Assembly (NCBI RefSeq): GCF_014649755.1
Contig: NZ_BMTQ01000001.1
Location: 310,001 to 374,000, forward strand
DNA length: 64,000 nucleotides
Direction: 5' to 3'
From: Streptomyces litmocidini
GTDB taxonomy: Bacteria; Actinomycetota; Actinomycetes; Streptomycetales; Streptomycetaceae
Each line of letters opens with the position of its first letter. Position 1 is the stretch's first letter. Shown here in pieces: positions 53,688 to 62,408 of this stretch. A model generated the notes under the pieces. It was not told where the DNA came from. It did no database searches and saw only the letters and a list, made by a program, of their open reading frames with translations. A program made the position numbers and the translations under genes.

Positions 53688-56600
53688 CTATCCGGCGTCC
53701 GGAGGTGCCCCACCCAGCAGGAGGGCCTCCAGCTCGGCGCGGCCGGGCAGCCCGGCCGGACGGGCGACCTCACCCGTCCGGACGTACACGAAGGCGGCGG
53801 CCACCTCCTCGGGCGCGAGGCCGTGCTGCTCGGCCCAGGCGAGCCGGTAGATCGCGAGCTGGAGCGGATCCGCGGTGCGGTCCCGGCTGGTCTTCCAGTC
53901 GACGATCTCGTACGCGCCGGACCGCGGGTCCCGGTAGACGGCGTCGATCCTGCCCCGCACGACCCGGCCCGCGAGGGAGAGGTGCACGGGGACCTCGACG
54001 CGGTACGGCGTGCGGTGGGCGTACGGGGTGCGGGCGAAGGCCTCCTTGAGCTCGTCGAGGTCCCGCTCGTCGAGGATCTCGGGCTCGCCCGCGAACTCCT
54101 CGCCGCCGGGCAGCTCCTCCGGGCCGAGGAACGGCAGCGGGAGCTCCTCGAAGCGGGACTCCACCCACGCGTGGAAGCGGGTGCCCCGGCGGGCCGCGGG
54201 CTGCGGCGCCTTCGGCATCGGCCGGGCCAGCTCCTGGGCGAAGCCGTCGGGGTCGGCGGCGAGGCGCAGGACCTGGGAGGCGGAGAGGTACGCGGGGAGG
54301 AGGACGTCCCGGGTCGTCGCGCGGGCGCGGCGGAGCTCGGCGGTGAGGGCGGTGAGGTCGCGGTCCCAGGAGGCGAGGGTCTTCCTGTCCTCGGGGGCGA
54401 GTTCGTCGTGCGGCTCCGGGGGCAGGGCCTCGGGCTCCCTCGGGGCCGGGATCGCGTCCGCGTGGGTGTCTTCGGGGAGGGCCTCTTCGTCCCAGACGGG
54501 TTCCTCCTCGTCGGGCCAGGGGTCCTCGGGGTCGGGGTCCGGGAGGCCGGGCGCCGTGCTCGGGGGGTGGGGCCCCCCCTTCTCCGGGCTCCCGGCTCCG
54601 TTCGGCCAGGGGGGAGCCCCCTCGCCCTGCGGAGCGATCGCCCACAACCGGTGGCGGACCGCCTCCGCCGCCTCCTTGCGGCGCTTGAAGGACTCCTCGT
54701 CCAGCGGAAGCGGCCAGGCCAGGTCCTTGCCCCCGTCCTTCAGGGACGGGTTCTCCGCCCCTTCTTCCGGCTCGTCCGCCCAGGCCTCGATCTCGCCGTG
54801 GCCCGCCGCGCAGTGGTCGTACAGCGCGCGGAGGAAGTCCGAGGGGCCGCGGGGCTTCTTCTGGGCGGGGCCCCACCAGTGGGCGGAGCCGAGGAGCAGG
54901 GAGCGGGGGCGGGTGAAGGTGACGTAGCCGAGGCGGAGCTCCTCGGTGTGCTGGTGGTCCCGCATCTCGTTCTTGAAGGACGTGAGGGACTTGGCGTCCC
55001 AGGTGTCGATGTCCGGCAGGGTGGCCGCGTCGCCGCGCAGGGCGTGCGGGAGCACCTGGGGCTGCGAGGTCCACGACTCGCGGGCCCGGGCGCTCGGGAA
55101 CTGGCCCGCGACCAGGCCGGGGACGGCGACGACGTCCCATTCGAGGCCCTTGGACTTGTGGGCGGTGAGGACCTTCACGGTGTTCTCGCCGCCCGGCAGC
55201 GCGCTGTCGAGGCCCTTCTCGAACTGGACGGCCGTGCGCAGGAAGCCGAGGAAGGCCAGGAGGCCGGCCTCGCCGTCGAGGGAGGCGAAGCCGGCGGCGA
55301 CGTCGAGGAACTGGCCGAGGGTCTCGCGGCGGCGGGCCGCGAGGGCGTGCGGGGAGGCGGAGAGCTCGACCTCCAGGCCGGTCGCGGCGAGGACGCGGTG
55401 CAGCACGTCCATGAGCGGGTCGGCGAGGGAGGTGCGCAGGGCGCGCAGCTCGGTGGCGAGGCGCGCGAAGCGGACCCGGGCCTCGGCGGAGAAGGCCAGG
55501 CCGTCGTCGGTGCCGCCGGAGTCGAGGAAGGTGTCGAGCGCGTCGGCGAGGGAGACCACCTCGGCCGGGTCGACGCCCTCGACGGCGGCGGCGAGCCGCT
55601 GCTCGGGGTCCGTCTCCCCGCCGCCCCGGTGGACGAGGAGACGGGCGCGGCGGCCGAGGAGGGCGAGGTCGCGGGCGCCGATGCGCCAGCGGGGGCCGGT
55701 GAGGAGACGGACCAGGGAGGCGTTGGCCCCCGGGTCCTGGAGGACCTCGCAGACGGCGACGAGGTCGGCGATCTCGGGCAGGTGGAGGAGGCCGGAGAGG
55801 CCGACGACCTCGACGGGGACGTCGCGGGCGACGAGGGCCGCGTGGAGGGCGGGGAAGTCGGTGGCGGTGCGGCACAGGACGGCGATCTCGCCGGGCTCGC
55901 GGCCGGTCCGCACGAGGTGGGCGAGGGAGTCGGCGAGCCAGTCGATCTCTTCCGCGTGGGTGGGGAGGAGGGCGATGCGGACGCTGCCGTCGTGCTCGGC
56001 GCCCGGGGCGGGGCGCAGTGCCTCCACGCCCGCGTGCATGGCCCGCAGGGGGGCGGCGAGCCCGTTGGCGAGTTCCAGGAGGCGGCCGCCGCTGCGCCGG
56101 TTCTCGGAGAGGGAGTAGCGGCTCGCGGGGCTGCCGTCCGCGTGCGGGAAGTGCTCGGGGAAGTCGTCGAGGTTGGCGACGGAGGCGCCGCGCCAGCCGT
56201 AGATGGCCTGGCAGGGGTCGCCGACGGCGGTCACCGCGTGTCCGGTGCTCCGGCCGGACGGGCCCTGGCCGAAGAGGCCGGAGAGCAGCAGGCGCTGGGC
56301 GACGGAGGTGTCCTGGTACTCGTCGAGGAGGACGACCCTGAACTCGTCCCGGAGGATCGCGCCGACCTCGGGGCGGGTGGTGGCGAGCTCGGCGGAGCGG
56401 GCGATCTGGTCGCCGAAGTCGAGCAGATCGCGGGAGCGCTTGGCGGCGCGGTAGCGGACGACGAGGTCGAGGAGTTCGCGGCGGGCGGCGGAGGCCTCGG
56501 GAACCTTGCGCAGTTCGGCGTTGCTGAGCTTGGCGTCGGCGAGGGACGCGAGGAGCCCGGAGTCGTACGCGAGGAGCCGCTCGGGCGGCACGAGGTGCTC

Positions 56601-57134
56601 GGCGAGCTCGGAGTCGAGGGCGAGCAGGTCGGTGATGAGGGTCGGGAAGGACCGGGTGAGCGCGGGGTACGGGCCGGGGGCCTCGCGCAGCACGCGCGCG
56701 GCGAGCTGGTAGCGGGTGGCGTCGGCGAGGAGGCGGGAGGTGGGCTCCAGGCCGATGCGGAGGCCGTGGTCGGTCAGGAGCTGCCCGGCGAAGGCGTGGT
56801 ACGTGGAGATGCGGGGCTCGCCCGGGGGGTTCTCCGGATCGATGACGTCGGGGTCGGTGACGCCGGCGCGGACGAGGGCGGTGCGGACCCGCTCGGCGAG
56901 CTCGCCCGCCGCCTTGTTGGTGAAGGTGAGGCCGAGGACCTGCTCGGGGGCGACCTGGCCCGTGCCGACCAGCCAGACCACCCGGGCCGCCATCACCGTC
57001 GTCTTGCCGGAGCCGGCTCCGGCCACGACGACCTGCGGGGCGAGCGGCGCGGTGATGCAGGCCGTCTGCTCCGGAGTGAACGGGATGCCGAGGAGCTCCT
57101 TGAGCTGCTCGGGGTCGGTGATGCGTGCGGTCAC
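53688..57134 (-). CDS. adnB: AdnB-like helicase-nuclease subunit
   Basis: This 1148-aa protein combines an N-terminal UvrD-type motor and a C-terminal RecB-type nuclease, as in mycobacterial AdnB (Rv3201c). Walker A V-A-G-A-G-S-G-K-T is near residue 37. L-L-D-E-Y-Q-D-T-S (motif II) and V-T-F-T-R-P-R (motif VI) are present. The nuclease core R-I-D-A-V-Y and E-I-V-D-W-K-T near residues 1065-1090 carries D and D/x/K residues, followed by Q-L-A-I-Y. With AdnA it resects DNA double-strand ends. An acidic Pro/Glu/Asp-rich linker lies near residues 835-900. Confidence 0.9.
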   Translation of the reverse strand: MTARITDPEQLKELLGIPFTPEQTACITAPLAPQVVVAGAGSGKTTVMAARVVWLVGTGQVAPEQVLGLTFTNKAAGELAERVRTALVRAGVTDPDVIDPENPPGEPRISTYHAFAGQLLTDHGLRIGLEPTSRLLADATRYQLAARVLREAPGPYPALTRSFPTLITDLLALDSELAEHLVPPERLLAYDSGLLASLADAKLSNAELRKVPEASAARRELLDLVVRYRAAKRSRDLLDFGDQIARSAELATTRPEVGAILRDEFRVVLLDEYQDTSVAQRLLLSGLFGQGPSGRSTGHAVTAVGDPCQAIYGWRGASVANLDDFPEHFPHADGSPASRYSLSENRRSGGRLLELANGLAAPLRAMHAGVEALRPAPGAEHDGSVRIALLPTHAEEIDWLADSLAHLVRTGREPGEIAVLCRTATDFPALHAALVARDVPVEVVGLSGLLHLPEIADLVAVCEVLQDPGANASLVRLLTGPRWRIGARDLALLGRRARLLVHRGGGETDPEQRLAAAVEGVDPAEVVSLADALDTFLDSGGTDDGLAFSAEARVRFARLATELRALRTSLADPLMDVLHRVLAATGLEVELSASPHALAARRRETLGQFLDVAAGFASLDGEAGLLAFLGFLRTAVQFEKGLDSALPGGENTVKVLTAHKSKGLEWDVVAVPGLVAGQFPSARARESWTSQPQVLPHALRGDAATLPDIDTWDAKSLTSFKNEMRDHQHTEELRLGYVTFTRPRSLLLGSAHWWGPAQKKPRGPSDFLRALYDHCAAGHGEIEAWADEPEEGAENPSLKDGGKDLAWPLPLDEESFKRRKEAAEAVRHRLWAIAPQGEGAPPWPNGAGSPEKGGPHPPSTAPGLPDPDPEDPWPDEEEPVWDEEALPEDTHADAIPAPREPEALPPEPHDELAPEDRKTLASWDRDLTALTAELRRARATTRDVLLPAYLSASQVLRLAADPDGFAQELARPMPKAPQPAARRGTRFHAWVESRFEELPLPFLGPEELPGGEEFAGEPEILDERDLDELKEAFARTPYAHRTPYRVEVPVHLSLAGRVVRGRIDAVYRDPRSGAYEIVDWKTSRDRTADPLQLAIYRLAWAEQHGLAPEEVAAAFVYVRTGEVARPAGLPGRAELEALLLGGAPPDAG

Positions 57135-57203
57135 CGGAAGAGGCTAGCGGGGCCGTCCGACATTCCGGCCCCGCACGGCCCCGACCTGCGCTTCTCCGCT
57201 TCT

Positions 57204-57275
57204 CCGCGCGGGTCCTCTCCGCTCCTTCCGCGCGGATCTTCTCCGTTCCTTCCGCGCGGGTCCTCTCCGCTCCTC
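57204..57275. repeat. 24-bp triplication between adnB and lipoprotein gene
   Basis: Three tandem 24-mers start at 57204, 57228 and 57252. Units 1 and 3 differ only at the last base, and unit 2 differs at about four positions. They sit in the 140-nt gap upstream of adnB and may contain repeated promoter or protein-binding sites. Confidence 0.9.
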
Positions 57276-58084
57276 TACGCGGACGTGCCCCGGTCGAGCT
57301 TCGCGAGGTCGACCGTCTCGTCGGGCGGCGGGGCCTTCACGTCGACCGGCTCGTCGTAGTCGGAGAGCACGAGGGCACCGGGTTCCTTCCCGCCTTCCCT
57401 GACCATCTTCAGGATGTACGGTTCGCCCCGCTCCGAGACGGAGACGGTGGTCGTCTCGCCGCCGGCCTCCTTCTTCACCAGGGTCGCGACGGGGGTCCCG
57501 TCGACCTTGCCGTCCGGCCCCCGGGCCAGTCCCCCACGCCGCTCCTTGTCCTTGCCCAGGCCGGCGAGGAGCGACTTCAGGTCGCAGACGCCGCCGAGGT
57601 CCTGACTGCCCGTCTGCCCCGGGGCGATCTTCAGCCAGCGGTCCTCGATCAGTTCGAGGACGGTCGTGATCTGCGCCTCCGACATGCCCTGGGAGGTCAT
57701 GGAGGCCCGCCAGAAGGCCTCGTCGCCCTTCATGTAGGTGACGTGGTCGACCCGGCGCAGCTCGGCGGTGCCGTCCTCGACCTTCATCAGGCCGGTGCAC
57801 TCGTCGCGGTCGTCGACGGCGAAGTCGATGTCGAGCGGCTGCCCCTCGCTGACGATCCGGCCGGTCATGCGCAGGGACGTCGCGGACCGGGTGGCGGTCA
57901 CGGCCCGGTCGCCGATCTCGCGGGCGGTGAGGCCGGAGAAGGGGTCCGGGGAGGGTGCCGCCACGGCGGGCGCGGCGACCGGGAGGTCCGCCGCCCGGGC
58001 CGCGGCCGGTACGGGACCCGTGACGACGACGACCGCGCAGACGACGACCGCGGCACGGAGCTTTCGGTGGGACTGGGACGTCAT
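57275..58084 (-). CDS. Secreted LppX/LprG-like (LolA-fold) protein
   Basis: This 269-aa exported protein has an N-terminal signal (basic Q-S-H-R-K-L-R, hydrophobic A-A-V-V-V-C-A-V-V-V-V-T-G, then A-A-A-R-A-A) and a single beta-rich domain similar to LppX/LprAFG and LolA proteins, which carry lipids or lipoproteins. Family-like strands include L-R-M-T-G-R-I and D-I-D-F-A-V-D-D. A true lipobox is not obvious, so lipid attachment is uncertain. The ATG at 58084 is chosen. It lies between adnA and adnB on the same strand. Confidence 0.75.
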   Translation of the reverse strand: MTSQSHRKLRAAVVVCAVVVVTGPVPAAARAADLPVAAPAVAAPSPDPFSGLTAREIGDRAVTATRSATSLRMTGRIVSEGQPLDIDFAVDDRDECTGLMKVEDGTAELRRVDHVTYMKGDEAFWRASMTSQGMSEAQITTVLELIEDRWLKIAPGQTGSQDLGGVCDLKSLLAGLGKDKERRGGLARGPDGKVDGTPVATLVKKEAGGETTTVSVSERGEPYILKMVREGGKEPGALVLSDYDEPVDVKAPPPDETVDLAKLDRGTSA

Positions 58085-58174
58085 GCGAACCTCCCCGCTG
58101 ATTCTCCCGGGCCGTCCCACCAGGGTCGCCCCCCGCGCGCGTGCTCGCGACCGGGCCGGGGGCGGGGGCCGGGG

Positions 58175-61100
58175 TCAGTCGACGACCTGGCGGCCCTCCG
58201 GCTGTGCGCTGCACGAGGCCCGGAAGGCGCAGGTCGCGCAGTGCTGGCCGGTGCTCGGGGTGAACCGCTCGTCGAGGACCCGGCCCGCCGCGCCGGCGAG
58301 CAGTTCGCCGACCCACTCCCCGGTCAGCGGCTCCTGCGCCTGGACCTTGGGCAGGGCGTCGCCGCCCTCCTTCTTCGGGGCGGCCTGCCGCAGCTGTACG
58401 AGCTCCGCGCCGCCCGGCTCCGGGCGGTCGCCGCCGAAGACCTCGTCGAGGGCGCCCTCCCGCACCGCGAGCTGGTAGACGGCCAGCTGCGGATGGCGGG
58501 CGACCTCGTCGCGGGTGGGGGCCGACTTGCCGGTCTTGAAGTCGACGACGTACGCGCGCCCGTGTTCGTCGGTCTCGACGCGGTCCATGGAGCCCCGGAT
58601 GCGGACCTCGTACTCCCCCGCCGCCAGGGTCACGTCGAAATCGTGCTCGGAGGCGGCGGGGGCGCGGCCGCCACGGTCCATGACGTGCCAGGTCAGGAAG
58701 CGTTCGAGGGCCACGCGTGCGTGCTGCTTCTCCTGGGCCGACTTCCAGGGCGCGTCGAAGGCGAGGGCGTCCCACACGGAGTCCAGCCGGGCCATGAGGA
58801 CGTCGAGGTCGGCCGGGGTGCGTCCGGAGGCGACCTCGTCGGCGAGGACGTGGACGACGTTCCCGAAGCCCTGGGCGGCGGTGGCCGGGGCCGCCGCCTT
58901 GACCTCGCGGCCCAGGAACCACTGGAGGGCGCAGGTGGAGACCAGGTTCTCCAGGGAGCTCGGCGACAGTGCCACCGGCCGGTCGCGGTCGCGCAGCGGT
59001 GTCGCGCTGCGCGTCGGCTCGAACAGGCCCCACCAGCGGTCCGGATGCGCGGCCGGGACCAGCGGCTGGCCGTCCTCGTCGGTGAGCGCGGCCAGCCGGG
59101 CGAGCCGGTCGGCGGCCGCCTCGCGGAGCGCGGGCGAGGCCTCCGGGTCGACGGTGGTGGCGCGGAGCTCGGCGACCAGGGCGGAGACGGCGAGCGGGCG
59201 GCGCGGGCGGCCCGGGACGTCCTTCGGCTCGACGCCGAACTCGGTGAGGAAGCGGGACGGCTGGTCGCCGTCCTCGGCCGCGGCCTTCACGGCGGTCACG
59301 ACGAGCCGGTCGCGGGCGCGGGTGGTGGCGACGTAGAACAGCCGGCGTTCCTCCGCGAGGAGGGCGCCGGGGCTGAGGGGCTCGGCGAGGCCGTCCCGGC
59401 CGATGCGGTCCGCCTCCAGGAGGGAGCCCCGGCGGCGGAGGTCCGGCCAGAGGCCCTCCTGCACGCCGGCGACGACGACGAAGCTCCACTCCAGGCCCTT
59501 GGAACGGTGCGCGGTCATCAGACGGACGGCGTCCGGGCGGGTGTGCCGGCGGGTGAGGGTGTCGGCGGCGATGTCCTGGGCGTCGAGCTCCTCCAGGAAG
59601 TTGAGGACGCCCCGGCCGCCGACGCGCTCCTCGGCGCGGGCGGCGGTCTCGAAGAGGGCGCAGACGGCGTCGAGGTCGCGGTCGGCGTTGCGTCCGGCGG
59701 GGCCGCCGCGGAGGGCGGCGCGCTCCAGGCGGCCGGGCCAGGGGGTGCCCTGCCAGAGCGTCCAGAGGGCCTCCTCGGCGGTGCCGCCGGCGTCGAGCAG
59801 CGCGCGGGTCTCCCGGAGGAGCTGTCCCAGGCGCTGGGCGCCGCGTGCGTACGCGGGGTCGTGGACGACGAGGCGCTCGGGCTCGGCGAGGGCCCTTGCG
59901 AGGAGGACGTCGGAGGGGGGCGGGATCTTGTTGCCCGCGGCGCGCTCCTCGTCCCGTAGGGCCCTGCCCAGGCGGCGGAGGTCGGCGGGGTCCATTCCCG
60001 CGAGGGGGGACGCGAGCAGTTCGAGGGCCGTCTCGACGGGGAGCCAGGTCGCTTCGGTGCCGGGGGCGCCCGGGGTGTCCGCCGTGCCGGGGGCGGGGTC
60101 GCCGTCCGGCGTGGGCGTGGCGTCCCGGGGGGCGCTGTCCGGGGCGGGTGCGGCGCCGTCGTCGGTGGTGCCCGCCCGTTCCGCCGGGGCGGAACGACCG
60201 CCCGCCACCGGGGCCGGGGAGGGCGTGCCCGCGACCGGGGCCGGGGAGGGCGTGCCCGCGACCGGGGGCGGGGAGGGCGTGCCCGCCCCCGGGGGCGCGG
60301 GGCGCGGGGCCGCGACCCCCGCCACCGCCCTCAGTGCCAGCAGCAGCGGGGCCACCGCCGGTTCGTGGCGGAGGGGGGTGTCCGCCGCGTCGGTCTCGAC
60401 CGGGACGCCTGCCGAGGTGAGGGCGCGGCGGAGGGACGGGAGGGAGGCGGCGGCGCGGGTGAGGACGGCCATGTCCTGCCAGGGGACGCCGTCCTCCAGG
60501 TGGGCGCGGCGCAGCAGGTCGGCGATGTTCTCGGCCTCCGCCGAGGCCGTGGGGTAGGTGTACGCCTCCGCCCGTCCCCCGTCCCGCGTCGGGGCGAGCT
60601 CGCGGTGGGCGCGGACCTTGTCGGCGGGGAGCCGGGGCATCGGCATGCGCTGGGCGAACAGCCGGGTCGCCCCGAGCAGCTCCTCGCCCGCGCGGCGCGA
60701 GGTGCGCAGGACGCGGACGTCCGCGCCGGCGAAGGAGGACGGGAAGTCGAGGATGCCGTTCACGTCGGCGCCGCGGAAGGCGTAGATGGACTGGTCGGGG
60801 TCGCCGAAGGCGACGACCGTGCTCCGGCCGTCGCCCGCGAGCGCGTGCAGGAGCCGGACCTGGGCCGGGTCGGTGTCCTGGTACTCGTCGACGTAGATCG
60901 CGTCGTACGCGGGCGTGCGGGCGTCCCGGGCGAGCGGTACGGCCCGGTGGACGAGCTCCGCGTAGTCGAGGACGCCCTGGAGGTCGAGGACGTCGAGGTA
61001 CTCGGCGAGGAAGGCGGCCGCGGCCTTCCAGTCCGGGCGGCCGACCCGCTCGGCGAAGCGGGCGAGGGCGTCGGGTCCGAGGCCCAGTTCGCGGGAGCGC

Positions 61101-61693
61101 GCGAGGACGGCCCGCACCTCGTCGGCGAAGCCCCGGGTGGTGAGGCAGGCGCGGAGTTCGTCGGGCCAGCCGACCCGGCCGAGGCCCGCCCGCTCCAGGT
61201 CGATCTGTCCGGCGAGCAGTTCGCGGACGGCGAGGTCCTGCTCGGGTCCGGAGAGCAGCCGGAGCGGTTCGGCGAAGAGCTCGGCGTCCTGGTGGGCGCG
61301 GATGAGGGCGTAGCAGTACGAGTGGAAGGTCGTCGCCTGCGGGGGGCGGCGGCCGCCGAGCCGGCCGGCCATGCGGTCGCGGAGTTCGACGGCGGCCTTG
61401 CGGCTGAAGGTGAGGACGAGGAGGCGTTCGGGGTCGGCGCCGTTCTCCATGCGGGCGGCGACCGCCTCGACCAGCGTGGTCGTCTTGCCGGTGCCGGGTC
61501 CGGCGAGGACGAGGAGAGGTCCGCCGGTGTGGTCAACCACTTCCTGCTGGACTGCGTCCAGCTGAGGGGGATCCAGCGGGGCCGGCGTGGTGCGTACCAG
61601 CCGGTACGCGCCCGGGGTCCGCTGCCGTCCCGGCCCCGGGTACGGCTGGCCCTGGTGCGGCGGCGTACGCCGGGTGGTGGAGGAGGAGCTCAC
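58175..61693 (-). CDS. adnA: AdnA-like helicase-nuclease subunit
   Basis: This 1172-aa protein is the second motor-nuclease, of the AdnA (Rv3202c) type. Walker A L-A-G-P-G-T-G-K-T is near residue 63. Y-V-D-E-Y-Q-D-T-D and V-A-T-T-R-A-R follow. The nuclease core M-D-R-V-E and V-V-D-F-K-T-G-K is near residues 1041-1065, then Q-L-A-V-Y-Q-L. A terminal C-A-T-C-A-F-R-A-S-C may bind an iron-sulfur cluster as in AddB-like nucleases. A disordered Pro/Ala/Gly insert (about residues 465-545) contains three near-identical T-P-S-P-A-P-V-A-G units not typical of the family. Confidence 0.9.
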   Translation of the reverse strand: MSSSSTTRRTPPHQGQPYPGPGRQRTPGAYRLVRTTPAPLDPPQLDAVQQEVVDHTGGPLLVLAGPGTGKTTTLVEAVAARMENGADPERLLVLTFSRKAAVELRDRMAGRLGGRRPPQATTFHSYCYALIRAHQDAELFAEPLRLLSGPEQDLAVRELLAGQIDLERAGLGRVGWPDELRACLTTRGFADEVRAVLARSRELGLGPDALARFAERVGRPDWKAAAAFLAEYLDVLDLQGVLDYAELVHRAVPLARDARTPAYDAIYVDEYQDTDPAQVRLLHALAGDGRSTVVAFGDPDQSIYAFRGADVNGILDFPSSFAGADVRVLRTSRRAGEELLGATRLFAQRMPMPRLPADKVRAHRELAPTRDGGRAEAYTYPTASAEAENIADLLRRAHLEDGVPWQDMAVLTRAAASLPSLRRALTSAGVPVETDAADTPLRHEPAVAPLLLALRAVAGVAAPRPAPPGAGTPSPPPVAGTPSPAPVAGTPSPAPVAGGRSAPAERAGTTDDGAAPAPDSAPRDATPTPDGDPAPGTADTPGAPGTEATWLPVETALELLASPLAGMDPADLRRLGRALRDEERAAGNKIPPPSDVLLARALAEPERLVVHDPAYARGAQRLGQLLRETRALLDAGGTAEEALWTLWQGTPWPGRLERAALRGGPAGRNADRDLDAVCALFETAARAEERVGGRGVLNFLEELDAQDIAADTLTRRHTRPDAVRLMTAHRSKGLEWSFVVVAGVQEGLWPDLRRRGSLLEADRIGRDGLAEPLSPGALLAEERRLFYVATTRARDRLVVTAVKAAAEDGDQPSRFLTEFGVEPKDVPGRPRRPLAVSALVAELRATTVDPEASPALREAAADRLARLAALTDEDGQPLVPAAHPDRWWGLFEPTRSATPLRDRDRPVALSPSSLENLVSTCALQWFLGREVKAAAPATAAQGFGNVVHVLADEVASGRTPADLDVLMARLDSVWDALAFDAPWKSAQEKQHARVALERFLTWHVMDRGGRAPAASEHDFDVTLAAGEYEVRIRGSMDRVETDEHGRAYVVDFKTGKSAPTRDEVARHPQLAVYQLAVREGALDEVFGGDRPEPGGAELVQLRQAAPKKEGGDALPKVQAQEPLTGEWVGELLAGAAGRVLDERFTPSTGQHCATCAFRASCSAQPEGRQVVD

Positions 61694-61869
61694 GTGGTTC
61701 GCCGGTCCTGGTGGGTGTGGTGGTGCGGGTGAGGCGGCCGTGTGCCGTGGCCGCCGCCTCGGGAGACGCGAGCGAAGACGTTACGCGAAGCGCGCCGCCG
61801 ACAAGCCGTACTCCGCGCCCCGCCCACCCTCGCGGGCCCGTCCCACCCGGGCCGACCGGGGTCGCTCCC

Positions 61870-62235
61870 TCAGATGTGAGTTCCGTCCCAGCGGGCCCGG
61901 CGCATGTCGATCCTCGGCACGTGCCCCTCGGCCGCCGGGCCCGCCGCGCGCAGCGGGGTGCCCTCCTCGCGGTAGTGGCCGAGGGCCCGGAGCTCGTGGC
62001 CGGGCAGCAGCGTGCCGTCGGCCCGGACCACCCGCCACCAGGGGGCCGTCCCTCCGTACAGGGCCATGACCCGGCCGACCTGGCGCGGTCCGCCCTCGCC
62101 GAGCCACTCGGCCACGTCGCCGTAGGTCATGACGCGGCCGGGAGGGATCGCGTCGGCGAGGTCGAGCACCCGCTCCGCGTACTCGGGCAGTTCTCCGGTC
62201 TCCCCCACGTGCTCCTCCATGCTCATCCGCCCCAT
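61870..62235 (-). CDS. Alkyltransferase-like protein (MGMT family, no active Cys)
   Basis: This 121-aa protein is the O6-alkylguanine-transferase-like fold without the catalytic cysteine. The usual P-C-H-R motif reads P-W-W-R-V near residue 66, so alkyl transfer is impossible and it should act as an ATL, binding O6-alkylguanine lesions and recruiting nucleotide excision repair. The DNA-recognition helix R-Q-V-G-R-V-M is conserved near residue 51. Starts at 62235, 62226 or 62220 are possible. Synteny with Rv3204 places it in the AdnAB neighbourhood. Confidence 0.85.
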   Translation of the reverse strand: MGRMSMEEHVGETGELPEYAERVLDLADAIPPGRVMTYGDVAEWLGEGGPRQVGRVMALYGGTAPWWRVVRADGTLLPGHELRALGHYREEGTPLRAAGPAAEGHVPRIDMRRARWDGTHI

Positions 62236-62408
62236 CCTGCCTCACCCCACCGACATGGCCCTGATGCCTCCGCGCGGCAGCTCTTCGTGCCACCATCGTG
62301 CGGGCGGTGACTGGTGATACGAGATCAAGAGCGACAAGTACAAGAACACGTACCAGAACAAGACGTAACAGAACGAGACCGACAAGACGCGCATGCAGAG
62401 ACGGACAT

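Noticed and set aside
52227..57359. A plus-strand open frame of more than 1,700 codons opposite the M20 and adnB genes
   Set aside because: The minus strand encodes complete proteins with helicase, nuclease and peptidase motifs. The plus frame is Gly/Glu/Val-rich with no domains, the usual shadow of high-GC third-position bias.
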